This document shows positions 45,857 through 56,855 of a stretch of 64,000 nt of DNA, in pieces. Position numbers and translations under genes: made by a program. The notes beneath the pieces were generated by a model that saw only the letters and a list, made by a program, of their open reading frames with translations, searched no databases and was not told where the DNA came from. The number at the start of each line of letters is the position of its first letter. Positions within the stretch are counted from its first letter, which is position 1. Source of the DNA: Lactuca virosa (Eukaryota; Streptophyta; Magnoliopsida; Asterales; Asteraceae); assembly GCA_928212115.1 (NCBI GenBank), contig CAKMRJ010005523.1, positions 142,065,868 through 142,129,867 on the forward strand, in the 5' to 3' direction.

Positions 45857-46269
45857 TTCCACACCTGTTCGTACATGCCCCAAGAATTGTCTCAAAGTAC
45901 CCTAGTCACTACACATGACAACTATCAACCGAAAGTACCTGTGATCCCATAGGCACACACCACCGCTATTCCTAGACTCTCCCTATAGGATTCCTCTCAC
46001 ACATTTAGAACACTAGAATACTTCAATGCTTTTCTCAAGTCACGAGTAACTCCACCACCACTAGGTGTACCAGCACACCCATATGCTTAGAAAAGCCACC
46101 ACCAACTGCCTAGATTCCTACCTTAGGTTTCCTCATATACAAGTGCTTTGTAAGGTCACACCTTATGATCCGATGAGTCAAACACTCTACACTATCTGTC
46201 AACGTCAACGTCTTCTCTACTACCAACGCCAACATATCAAGCTTATCAACGTCAGCGCATAGTATAGTT

Positions 46270-46634
46270 ATTTTATGTAATCATTTGTATATTAGGTAAT
46301 GATATAGATAAGTATAGAATAGATAGGAAATCCGATATCTTTGTTATCAAGATCGGTTCTTAGTATATATAAGATACAATCCCTTAAATCATGGGATTCA
46401 TATGTATAGATTAGTATATAATCCACATTAGGGTAAACCCTAATGTAAATAGTTTGGCTTTGTATCAATCGTCTTTTGTGACAACCCGTCTTCTTGGTGA
46501 AGACAAAACCCTTTTTGGTGAAAGAACAATTTGGAGAACTCTCTGTGTTATATACTTTATGTTCTTTGTTTTTCTTAAATTAGTTTACTTTTGTTCTTTA
46601 TACTTGAAGTGTACTCGGTCGATATAAACCTTCA
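46270..46634 (+). repeat. Element G (Copia) 5' LTR, start approximate
   Basis: Ends at ca (46633-46634), immediately before the priming site ttggtatcatagtagg. Contains a TATA-like tagtatatataag (about 46362-46374). The left edge is uncertain because no second LTR was found in the window for comparison. Confidence 0.5.
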
Positions 46635-46635
46635 A

Positions 46636-46652
46636 TTGGTATCATAGTAGGT
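46636..46652 (+). other. Element G primer-binding site
   Basis: ttggtatcatagtaggt just after the LTR end; TGGTATCA matches initiator tRNA-Met with later mismatches. Confidence 0.6.
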
Positions 46653-46673
46653 TTTTGATACACTCAAGTAATC

Positions 46674-48256
46674 ATGTCGACCTCTTTCACTCCAAAATCA
46701 ATTGTCTGCAACAATATCCCTCCGTTTGAAAAACACAAATTCTCTGCTTGGAAATCGAAGGCCATGGGAGATCTTGATTTCATAGAGTTTGATATGCTCG
46801 ACATCGTCAACAAAGGTCCTATCGCCACTATGCACCAATCATCCAATGATGGTGCATCTAGTAGTAAGTTGAAAGGAAAATCTGTGCCTGGATATAACAA
46901 GGAAGAAAAAAGGATGATGAATCTCGATGTAAAGGCGAGAGTTGCTATTGGAAACTCTATCCCTTATTTTGTTTATCGTTTGGTTCAAAACTATTCAACT
47001 GCTCAAGAGATGATGATTACACTATCATGTGCTTTTGAAAAAGAAAACTCCTCATATGATATAGTTAAGTGTCTCATGGCCCATATCGTTGGATATCATG
47101 CTGACACCTCAGTTGACAGCGTTGGGACTCTTGACGTTGATCCGTATCAAGCCATTGCAGACCTTAAGACAAAGTTCGACGCTACATCAGCAAATCAGGT
47201 AAAAAATCTCATTAACCTCTCTTTTATTGAAAATATCTAAAAAGATGACATGATTGATCACTTACGTTTTGATTTATTGGCCTCAAATAAAGGAATATCT
47301 TCTCTCAGCTTTGAGATAAAATAACTAAAAGAAAAACTCTCCTTTTTAGAAAAGTCTCTTTCTGCTTTAAAAAAGGAAAATACATGTATATCGCTGACCA
47401 ATAGTTTTCTTCACACCGAAAAAGAAAAAGTTGTTGATCATGCTCAATGCATTCAACTTATTTTGAAAAATTGGGCCTCTTCTCATTTTAATGTTACAAG
47501 AATTATTAATGCTCAGATTCCATATCAGTGTGAGATAATTCTTGGAGGTAATATAGAAGGTGTTGTTTCCTTAACCAAAGTTGTTAAGACCAAACAAACC
47601 TTCTATAAAGCCGACTATTTAAAAGAATAATTTAAGAATAGATTTGTAAGCTCTTATTTTATAAATCAAATGTTAATTGATACTCACTGCTCCACTGATT
47701 CTAACGGTATCACCAAATGTGTTTCTTAATTATCTACTCTTGATCTGTCTCATCAACCATCTCACCATGAGTATGTTCTTCCCTCCACCAAGACTTTGCT
47801 AAAATTTCCTCTATGTAATGGTGAATTTCATTCAATAAACGAAATTCTTAGCATTTTCCTCAGTTCCCCGTTAGCAATTCTGAACCTGATGATCAATCAA
47901 GGTCCTCTACTTCAAACGACTCTTCAATGTATCATGAGCCTCATGAAAAGGTAGTATATGAGCATACTATCGATGACATTCGTTGTTCCAGAACTAAAAC
48001 AAAAACTCTTAAATCAAATAATCAAAGTTTTTTGGATTCAACAGTTGAAAAGAAATCAAAATGTAAGGTCAAAGGAAAGAATTCTGGAATCAAAGTTTGT
48101 TATCGATGTGGTGATGCCTCTCATAGAGTCAGCGAATGCACTTTTGAAAACAACTCCACTCGCACTGAAAACATCATGACTCGCAATGATAAGTTGATCA
48201 AAAAGGGAAACTCGTTGAACTTTCTCCCTGATGATTGTTATAATATCTTTTCTTGA
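46674..48256 (+). pseudogene. Element G gag
   Basis: Starts MSTSFTPKSIVCNN with PFEKHKFSAWKSKAMGDLDF, typical of the Copia gag (UBN2-type) start. It is open to 47240, then broken by stops at about 47240, 47324 and 47628. The nucleocapsid knuckle CYRCGDASHRVSEC (CX2CX4HX4C, complete) lies at about 48096-48137. No protease DSG motif could be read with confidence; a degraded LIDTHCSTDS at about 47675 is a candidate. Confidence 0.75.
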
Positions 48257-48419
48257 GTGACCCATTGCAAGGGGGTCAGTGTATATTGTATGTGTTTTTC
48301 TTTCCTTTTTTTTGTTTGTTTCGGGGCTTATTGTATATTTTTAGTTTCAGTGTAAAGAACATATTTAGTATTTAGATAGCGACTGCTCAAGACATATGAC
48401 CATATTCTAGTCTCTTCTG

Positions 48420-50012
48420 GAATATTTCATAAAGAAGGATGGTCCGACTGTTACATATGGAGATAATGGTAAGGGAGATACAAAGGAATATGGATCTATC
48501 AAGTGCAATTCGGTTGTGTTCAAGAATGTCTCTTATGTGAAGGGTCTTCAGCACAATCTCATTTCAATCAGCCAACTGTGTGACGTTGGATATGAAATTC
48601 TCTTTAATAAGATAGAAGGAAAGGTTGTTGATCAAAAGAATGTCACTGTTTTGACTAAAAATTGACAGAATGATATCTATGTTCGGGATATGTTTTCTGG
48701 TGACAACTCTCTACGTCGCAGCTTCTTCTCTTGTGCTCAGTCTCATCTAAATTGGTTGTGGCACAAGAGGCTATCTCATTTGAATTTCAAGAACATATCG
48801 AAGATCTCTGGGAATCAGGTTGTAAGAGGAATTCCTAAATGCAGTTTGTGAAGGATAAGATGTGTTCAACGTGTGAAAAGGGGAAGAAAACCATGTCTTC
48901 CTTTAAGCTAAAGTCATGTTTTTCCATTATCAAGCATCTTCATCTTCTTCACATGGATCTTTTTGGACGAGTTCTGATTAAGTCAAGAGGTGGGAAGAAA
49001 TACACTCTCATCATTATGGATACATTTTCAAGGTTTATGTGGGAAGTCTTTTTAAGAAAGAAGAATCATGCCACTGATGAAATCATTGCTCTCATCAAGC
49101 AGTGGGAAGTTCTCTGTGATCACAAAGTAAGGTAATTACATAGTGATCTTGGAATTGAATTCAAAAACTCCTATCTGGAAGACTTTTGCTCAATCTCATG
49201 AATTTCTTAGAACTTTTATGTTGTTAGAACTCCCCAGAAAAATTGTGTTGCAGAGAGAAGAAACGTAACTCTCATTGAAGCTGGAAGAACCATGATCATT
49301 GAAGCTAGGCTCCCTTTGTTATTTTGGGCTGAAGCTGTCAACACAGAATGTTATACCCAAAACTGGTCCATCATTATTAAGCATCATGGGAAAACTGCTT
49401 ATGAGCTACTGAATGGGATAAAGACAGATATCTCCTACTTTCATGTGTTTGGGTGTGTTTGTTACATCTTGAATAAAAGAGATCAGCGCTCCAAGTTTGA
49501 AGCTAAAGCTGATGAATATGTGTTTATAGGTTATTACAGCATATCCAAGGCTTTTAGGGTATTCAATCCCTCAAGGAAAACTGTTGAGGAAACAACTCAC
49601 GTCACATTCGGTGAAGACTTGTTCATTAATGATCAATTTGATCACCCCTCATCAATTCTAAATGAACTCACTTACAGTCATTCAGACCCTGTTCCTGATT
49701 TCTTTCCAAATGACATTGAGCCTGTTGTTACCAATGTTGACCAATTCATCAGCTCACAACCTATCCCTGAAGATCAACCTATCATCCCTGAAGAATTTGA
49801 ACTATCCAATCAAGAAGACTCAGTTCAAAGTAATTCAAATGAAAGTTATAATCCAAGAATTCTTCGAAATCATCCTGAATCTCAAATAATTGGAGATGTA
49901 AATTTTGGGATTCTCATTCATAGCAGAATCAGTAGCAACTTCTGCATGTTTGTAAACTTTGTCTCAATGATTGAACCAAAGAATGTCGCTGATGCCTTGA
50001 AAGAAGCTGACT
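48420..50012 (+). pseudogene. Element G integrase
   Basis: Pre-integrase region with GLQHNLISISQLCD and LNWLWHKRLSHLNF (HHCC finger continuing to CSTCEKGK). Core: HMDLFGRV (D1), a frame break at about 49134, SDLGIEFKNS (D2, about 49143), NCVAERRN (E, about 49250), then the open part 49292-50014 with ARLPLLFWAEAV and FGCVCYI. All three catalytic positions are readable but frameshifts separate them. Confidence 0.8.
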
Positions 50013-51500
50013 AGATCAAGGCTATACATGATGAGTTAAATGAATTTGAACGTCATCCTGTGTGGAATCTTGTTCCTAAGCCTCAATGAAAGACTATCAT
50101 TGGCACTCGCTAGGTCTTCAGGAACAAAATGGATAAAGATGGGATTGTAATAATAAGTAAAGCTAGACTTTTGGCTCAAGGTTTATGTTAGCTAGAAGGA
50201 TTGGACTATGATGAAACATTTGCTCTTGTTGCTAGACTTGTAGCAATTCGTTTGTTTCGTGCCTTTACTTCATTCAAGAACTTCAAAGTCTATCAAATGG
50301 ATGTCAAGACTGCTTTATTACATGGAGATCTTCAAGAAGAAGTTTTTCTAAAGCAAATGCCAGGTTTTGAAAGTGAAGAGTTTCCAAATCATGTGTATCG
50401 TCATGATAAAGATGTCTATGGTTTAAAGCAGAAACCTAGAGCTTGGTATGAAACGTTGGCAATATATCTTCTCACAAGTGGATACAATAGAGGAAAGATT
50501 GACAATGCCTTGTACATCAAACATTCAAGATCTCACATCATTCTGGATCAAGTGTATGTTAATGATATCATCTTTGGATCCACTGATGAGAAACTAAGCT
50601 CTGAACTCGATGAGTTCATGGAAAGGAAGTTCGAAATGAGCAAGATGGGTGAACTAGCTTTCTTTTTGGGATTGATGGTTAAACAATTAACTGATGGTAT
50701 TTTTGTTTGTCAAGCCAAAAACATTATAAATATGATAAAGAAGTATGGTTTCTCTGATTGCAAGCCGACTAAGACTCCAATGTCCTCATCAGTGTCTATT
50801 GGAGCTGATCCAAACGACACTTATGTGAATGCAACTCTATATCGAGGAATGATAGGCTCTCTGCTCTATCTTACTGCTAGTCTCCCTAACATTATGTTTG
50901 CTACTATATTGTGGGCTCGTTATCAAGCCAGTCCTAAGGAATATCATCTACTCATTGTGAAAAGAATATTTCGTTACTTAAAGCATACAACCAATATTGG
51001 GTTATGGTATCCTCGTGACTCTGAGTTCAAGCTGGTGGGATACACTGACTCCAATCATGGTGGATGTGGCATTGATCGTAAAAGCACTTCATGAGGAGCT
51101 CAAATGATTGGAGATAGATTGGTAAGTTGTTCCAGCAAAAAGCAAACATTAATGGCTTATTATACCGCTAAAGCTGAATATGTTATCGCTAGAAGATGTT
51201 GTACTCAGATCATGTGGATTCAAAAATCAGCTCTTAGACTTTGGTCTAAATTTCTCTAAGAGTCCCATTTGCTGTGACAACACCAGTGCCATTCAGATGA
51301 TACAGAATCCAATGCAACATTTCACGACCAAGCACATTGATATCCGTCATCACGTCATCAGGGACATAGTTCAGAAGGGAAAAGCGGAGTTGTTCTACAT
51401 TCCATCCACTAATCAGTCGAATGCCATTTTCACAAAAGCATTGGACGAGATGACTTTAAACAAATTTATTGAAGATCTTGGCGTGCTTTCAATGACTTAA
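50013..51500 (+). pseudogene. Element G reverse transcriptase and RNase H
   Basis: RT from about 50015, open from 50201 to 51094: the first catalytic motif QMDVKTALLHGDL is intact. The second reads VYVNDIIFG where Copia RTs have YVDD, so one catalytic Asp is Asn. FFLGLMVKQ, YRGMIGSLLYLTASLP and the RNase H start VGYTDSNHGGC follow. A TGA ends the frame at 51094, and the RNase H remainder (KQTLMAYYTAKAEYV, then DNTSAIQMIQNP, KHIDIRHHVIRD) is read to 51500. Confidence 0.85.
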
Positions 51501-51891
51501 TTGTTTTTTCTAACTCTTTTGATTTAACGTTGCTTTTGATTGATCTCTGAAAAACACAAAAACACAAAAACAAATGCTGCTTTTATTACTTTTATAGATT
51601 TTTACATAGTTTGTTTAAGTCTTGTTTCAAGTATTTATATGTAACATCCGTCACTTAAGGTAATAATCATTTAATATTTCTTTAATTAATTGTTGGGCTA
51701 AGAATTTAATAGATGGATTATTGAGTGGACCGTTATTAAGTGGGCCGTGTAGTTGGGCTTCCCAAAAGACATACGCTGGGCGTATAGGAGAATTGGATTC
51801 GGGGGGCGCATGCACGTACGCGCATCGTACCAAGGAGTACGCGCATCGTACGTGAGCAGACTCCAAACCCTAATTTTTAGGGTTTAAGCCA

Positions 51892-51899
51892 TATAAATA
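51892..51899 (+). promoter_or_regulatory. Element H LTR TATA box
   Basis: TATAAATA, about 250 bases into the LTR, followed by a likely transcript start about 30 bases on. The same box is at 59570-59577 in the 3' LTR. Confidence 0.75.
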
Positions 51900-53004
51900 G
51901 AACATTATGACTCAAACCCTAGCCTCCTTACCAGCCTCTCAACCTCAGAAACCCTAGATAGCCTCTCTTTCCTCATTCTTGTGTGTGTTTGGCCTTGTGA
52001 AGCTTGTTTTGGAGATTTGGAGCTTGGAAGAAGAAATGAGGAGTTGGAGAAGAAGAACTTGAGTATCTTGAGCTCAAGGATTTGAGATTATCTCACCATT
52101 TGGCACTCATTGGAGGTATAAAGCTTCCAACTTTCCTCATGAATGCTTATATCTATGTTTATGGAGTTTTGGACCTTTTTAGGTCCAAAGAATGGATTTT
52201 TATGGTTCAACTTCGTATCTAGGCTTAGGGTTGCCACCCTTAGTGCTAAATGTGTCCCAATAGCAGTAAAGTCTCGATCTTTAAGGCCCTTTTGTGACCA
52301 TGCATGAGTTCTAGCCATTTCCATGGAAGTTAGTTGCTATATTCCAAGTTTGGGTCCATTTGGTTGGTTGCAAGCCACCAAGTAATCGACTTTATGAGTT
52401 AAGACATGTTAATGGACCCTAATCTGTAATTTGGACTTTATGTCTTAAGGAATTAACCTGTTTTGAAGAATATGGCTTAACAGGGTAGTACCCTAAGCGT
52501 ACAAGCCATGTAAGCTGTTCGCTTAGCGTATATAGGAGTACGCACAGCGTACTCTCAGGATTTGGACTTCACGTCTTTTGGGCCTCGGATTGGGCCAAAA
52601 CTTAGGACTTATCAGCTATTGGGCCTTAATGGGCCATCAAAAGTCAGTTAATGGGCTAAGGACATGTTTGAGATTAAGGGAAGGCACATTTGAGGAGTTA
52701 GGCCCAATTTAGAAAATTAGGCCATTAGTGGGTCTTTAGTAGGTCATTAATGGGCTTGGAGAGATTAGATGGAATTGGGCCTAGGTTATGGTTTAAATTA
52801 GACCAAGGGGTAAAATGGTCATTTTACCCTAAGAAGGATTATGGATTTTGACTAAGTCTTGTTATGATAGTGATAGCCAGTGAGTCGTTGGAGCAGCCAC
52901 TAGAGATTCCTCACTGTGAGATTCAAAAGTCAGCTTTACGAGGTGAGTTTCCTCCTAGGAACGGGTCTAAGGCACTAATGCCAGCCTGTTTATGTATGTT
53001 AGAA

Positions 53005-53410
53005 TGTGTCGGACTTCGGTCCGATGTCGGACAGTGCCCGATGTAGGTTTATGTGTTTATATGATTCCGGACTTCGGTTCGATGCCGGGGAAAGGCCGAG
53101 GAATGTTTTTATGCTTGATGTCTTCGTGATTCTTGCATGTGCTTATTTATATGTTCTGGACTTCGGTCTGACGTCGGGGAAAGCTCGAGGAATGTTTATA
53201 TGCTATGTTATATGTTTCCGGATTTCAGTCCGATGTCGGATGGGGCCCGAGGAATGTTTATATGATTATGTTATGTGCTTATTATATGTATTGTTGATAT
53301 GTTGATATGTATGTCGAGCTTTGCTCGATGCCGGAAGGGGCCTGATACCGGACTTTGGGCCGAAGTCCGGCATCGGCCGATGCCAGGCGGGGCCCGATGT
53401 AGCGGGCAAG
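53005..53410 (+). repeat. Array of stable hairpin units in the LTR of H (copy 1)
   Basis: Repeated segments GGACTTCGGTCC or variants (53011-53022, 53069-53080, 53158-53169), each followed by GATGYCGGGG-AAAG-CCCGA-type arms and aatgtttatatg. GGAC and GTCC pair around TTCG, the cUUCGg tetraloop in RNA. A longer inverted repeat, CCGGACTT / AAGTCCGG, lies at about 53348-53371. Confidence 0.85.
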
Positions 53411-53725
53411 GCCCAATGTTATGTTATGTGATTATGTGATTATGTGTATCGTATGTGGTAGTTTGGGGAGACTCACTAAGCTTCGTGCTTACAGTTTTTA
53501 ATTTTGGTTTCAGGTACTTCCGGTAGCATGGGGAAGAGCACGGGATGATTGCAGTGCACACGCCATTTGTTTAGCGTGGGATGTTTGTACTCTGATATAT
53601 TTTGACAGATGTTATGATATTTTGAGATACATGACTTATGGTTTTTATATGATGTTTGGATGACTATGGTTTTCTTAATGATTTAAAATGAAATTTTTGG
53701 ACTGTATTTTTGGAGTGTTACAAGT

Positions 53726-53737
53726 TGGTATCAGAGC
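53726..53737 (+). other. Element H primer-binding site
   Basis: TGGTATCAGAGC three bases after the 5' LTR; initiator tRNA-Met type. Confidence 0.92.
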
Positions 53738-54670
53738 CTTGGTTTGAGGGATTCGGGCGCACTCTTAGGTGTGTCTGAACTCAAACTAAGGACTTGGTAT
53801 AAATTTTTTAAAAGAAAAACCATTTTAACAAAAAGGATTTTGAAAAGAGAAAAAGGTGTGATGCATGCAACCAGCCGAGCTCAAGTAACTACTCCCAAAT
53901 TACCCATACAAGTTTATGTTATGATATGATTATGAGAACTACGTGCTAGATTAGGGCTAAGGATCTAGGAATGATGCCTTGTATGCCTGTTATATATGAA
54001 TGAGAACTGCATGCTAGTTTAGGGCTAAGGATCTAGGAAGGATGCCTTATATGCCTGTTGTATGAGCTTATGAACTGTATGCTAGTACTGATTAGTCAGT
54101 AATATGATGGCCTGATTAGGATATGCTTGATTATGTTTACTCAATGCTCGAATGCTGCTTGCTTTGTGCTTTTAGGAGTTCTAGTTATCTTTAAATAGCT
54201 ATTAAATGAATATGTTAAGTTACATATTACGAGGACTAAATAATTTCAGAAAGTTAGGTTTAGCTCTATTTCGCAACTCTCGTTTGAGTCTAACCGTTGT
54301 AGGGTAGGACCTCTTATTCGAAGAATTATCTGGTCTTAGTAATAGGTAATGGTATTCACGAGCTAGTTAGGGGGAGATAACAAGGACTTCTTATGCAACT
54401 GATGCCAGAGAGTGGGACGGAGATTACCCTAGGGCAAGCCTAGGATGAGATTAGCAGAAAGCAATAGTAGTGAAAGGGACTTGGTGGAGTCAAGGCAGTT
54501 CTTGAGGAAAGTACTGATAGATGTGGAAGGTAGTATGGGCCCGTACTACTGAAACCAGAGGATCCGTACTCGAATCAAGGAAGGCTGAGATGAATCTAGG
54601 GAACTTGTAGTGTGTGTGATATCTCGAGTTATGATGAGTATTATGATGTTTGTTATGGTGTATTTTCAGA
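53738..54670 (+). other. Element H 5' leader
   Basis: About 930 bases between PBS and gag. It holds a tandem duplication of a ~75-bp unit (about 53935-54085, ctagattagggctaaggat and ctagtttagggctaaggat) and the hairpin at 54529-54550. Confidence 0.75.
54529..54550 (+). ncRNA. Conserved hairpin with GGCC loop (leader of element H)
   Basis: GGTAGTA pairs with TACTACT (one G-T pair) around the loop TGGGCCCG, which contains the perfect palindrome GGGCCC. It sits 120 bases before the gag start, where retroviral dimer-linkage hairpins also lie. Confidence 0.65.
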
Positions 54671-55861
54671 ATGGCGACGTTACGCACTAGACCAGTTGGT
54701 ACTTCGGGAGCCAGTGGGGATCAGGCTCAGGCTCTGGAGTCGGGCAGCTTGATGAGCAGATGAGAGAGTTCATTTCATCAGAGGTCACACGCAGTATTTT
54801 AGACCAGACTCCTGTGATCTTCGGTACGGTCAAGGAGGGAATCTTCGAGATACTTGATGAGAGGTTGGGTGCATTCCGCACCGAGATGGCGGCCATGCTA
54901 GGGGCGCGTACGATGACTTTCAAGGAGTTCCGAGCACGCGGAGCTCCAGACTACCATGGGGCTCGGGACCCTATTGCTAGCAGCAGGTGGTTGGATGATG
55001 TAGCCAATGCCTTCCGAACGAGCCGATGTCCCGAGAGGGACAAGGTCTGACTTGCTTCCTGTCTTCTGAAGGACAGAGCACGTGACTGGTGGGAGGAGGT
55101 CGGGCATGCCATTGGTGATGACGCAGCTCTTGACGCTATGAGTTGGAGTGACTTTTCGGCCAGGTTCAGGGCCGAGTTTGCACCTTGATTGAGGTGCAAC
55201 AGCTTTCTAGGGAGTTCCAAGATCTCCAGCAGACGACTAAGACAGTGACGGAGATCACCGCCATGTTCAAGGAGAGGGCCCTTCTTGTTCCGCAGTACGT
55301 GGCAGAAGAGGAGATGAAAAAGGCCCGATATCAGAGATGTTATGGAGTGACATCCGCCAGTTTGTGAGCATATCTAGCTGCAAGACACTAGAGGATATGA
55401 TTGCTAGGGCTCAAGAGAGGGAGCTGGATTTGGAGATGGAGAAGAAGAGGAAACCAGAAGGGGTTCAGTCAGGGAGTGCGAGTAAGAAGCCCAAGGTATC
55501 AGATCACCGATCGAGGAGCCAGTAGGGCCGCATCTGTTGTGGCAAGTGCGACAAGTTGCACGAGGGGGCGTGCAGGGCGGGTAGTCCGGGCTGCTTCAAG
55601 TGCAGCCGAACTGGACATGTGAGCAGGGACCGTACTGCTACCACCACATCATCAGATCTGATTTGCTTCCAGTTCAATCAGAGTGGACACAAGCGGTCCT
55701 ATTGCCCGAGTTTATCAGCAGCAGGACCGGTGGCGACACCTGCTCCTACTACATTGAGGATTACTGACGACCGCCAGGGCCGGTCGGAGGCGCCAGTGGC
55801 GAGGAGGAGAGCCTTTCATTTGACAGCAGAGGAGGCACGTGTAGCTCCCATTGTGGTGACG
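54671..55861 (+). pseudogene. Element H gag
   Basis: Begins ATG GCG ACG TTA at 54671; frameshift near 54755. The capsid part is in frame 54760-55050 (MTFKEFRARGAPDYHGARD, SRWLDDVANAFR), then stops and resumes (RARDWWEEVGHAI, ELSREFQDLQQTTKTVTEIT) with further breaks. The C-terminal part has two damaged knuckles (CFKCSRTGHVSRDR with the last C lost; CFQFNQSGHKRSYC with the second C lost). A LTAEEARVAPIVVT segment ends the frame. Confidence 0.82.
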
Positions 55862-55929
55862 GTTATGTATCTTCTCCTTATTTCTTTATTTATGTTGATT
55901 ATTTCTTATGTTTATGTGTTTCGTTATAG
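55862..55929 (+). other. Intron-like 68-bp insertion at the gag-protease junction
   Basis: T-rich, starts gttatgtatc and ends tttcgttatag. It interrupts VVT/G-FLV, a junction that is continuous in related elements ([10 protein letters not shown] in E). Removal leaves a one-base frame difference that could be a later indel. Confidence 0.4.
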
Positions 55930-56853
55930 GATGGTTCCTTGTGAAGTGTAGATCAACTCTGGTATTAATTGATTCGGGGGCTACCCGATCTTTTGTGTCG
56001 CTCGCGCTCAGTAAGCGATTTATAGGAGCTCCGGGGGAGCTGGATTATCCACTTGATGATGAGATAGAAGATGATAGGACCATTCGGGTTGCAAGGGTTC
56101 ATCGAGGATGTACACTGCAATTGGTTGATGAGCAGTTTTTTGTGGACTTAGTTCCTATTCCACTATTAGGGAATAAGGTTATAGTAGGTATGGATAGGTT
56201 GAGCCCCAATGGGGCAGTGATCGACTACGAGAAACAGCTGGTACGGGTTCGGACCCCAAGTGGGGGAGGTTTAGTGATTCAGGGCGAGAGGGCGCAGGGT
56301 GGACCGACTTTATGTTCAGCAGCAAGAGCAAGGCGCTACCTTCAGCAGGGTTGTGCATGTTATGTCGCCTATGTTATGGATACCCGGGATAAGGGTAAGG
56401 CGACCGTAGATGATGTACCAATCGTGCGTGAGTACCCGGACGTGTTCCCAGAGGATCTGCCTGGGATACCTCCGGAGAGGCAGGTAGAGTTCGGGATTGA
56501 CCTAGTCCCTGGTACGACTCCGATAGCGAAGGCACCATATCGGTTGGCTCCTCCCGAGATGCAGGAGTTGTCTACACATCTGCATGAGCTGTTAAACAAG
56601 GGATTTATCAGGCCGTGTAGTTCGCCATGGGGAGCCCCGATCCTGTTTGTGAAGAAGAAGGACGAGTCACATCGGATGCGTATAGATTACCGGGAGATGA
56701 ATAAAGTAACGGTGAAGAAACATTATCCCCTCCCGAGGATTTATGACTTGTTTGACCAACTTCAGGGTGCATTATTGTTCTCCAATATTGATCTGCGACC
56801 GGATTATCACCAGATGCGAGTCAGGGACGACGACATGCCGAAGACAACTTTTT
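55930..56853 (+). pseudogene. Element H protease and RT start
   Basis: Protease [14 protein letters not shown] (DSG intact) and [63 protein letters not shown], and [12 protein letters not shown] where the family has [16 protein letters not shown] at 56853-56855 ends the frame inside KTTF. Confidence 0.88.
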
Positions 56854-56855
56854 AG

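Larger units (their letters stand above)
43549..46260 (-). mobile_element. Element F: decayed LTR-retrotransposon remnant
   Basis: The left edge tggtaacatctcaaaatttc resembles the LTR end of element B in the same orientation. It contains a tandem array of gggttatcagcaac and ggggactatcag phrases (about 43840-44070) and a cluster of TCAC-N-CGTGA palindromes (44312-44412). To the right, the hairpin at 45835-45856 has the same flanks in minus sense as the leader hairpin of element H. No gag or pol frame is readable and the right boundary is uncertain. Confidence 0.5.
51640..53722 (+). repeat. Element H 5' LTR
   Basis: TGTAACATCC to GTGTTACA. Contains palindromes TACGC/GCGTA (51772-51784) and GTACG/CGTAC (51816-51830, 51837-51851), a TATA box, several TGGGCC sites, and a block of hairpin units (53005-53410). 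Confidence 0.93.

Noticed and set aside
54529..54550. Hairpin as part of a tRNA-like or microRNA precursor
   Set aside because: Only 22 bases, stem too short for a microRNA precursor and no tRNA arms around it.
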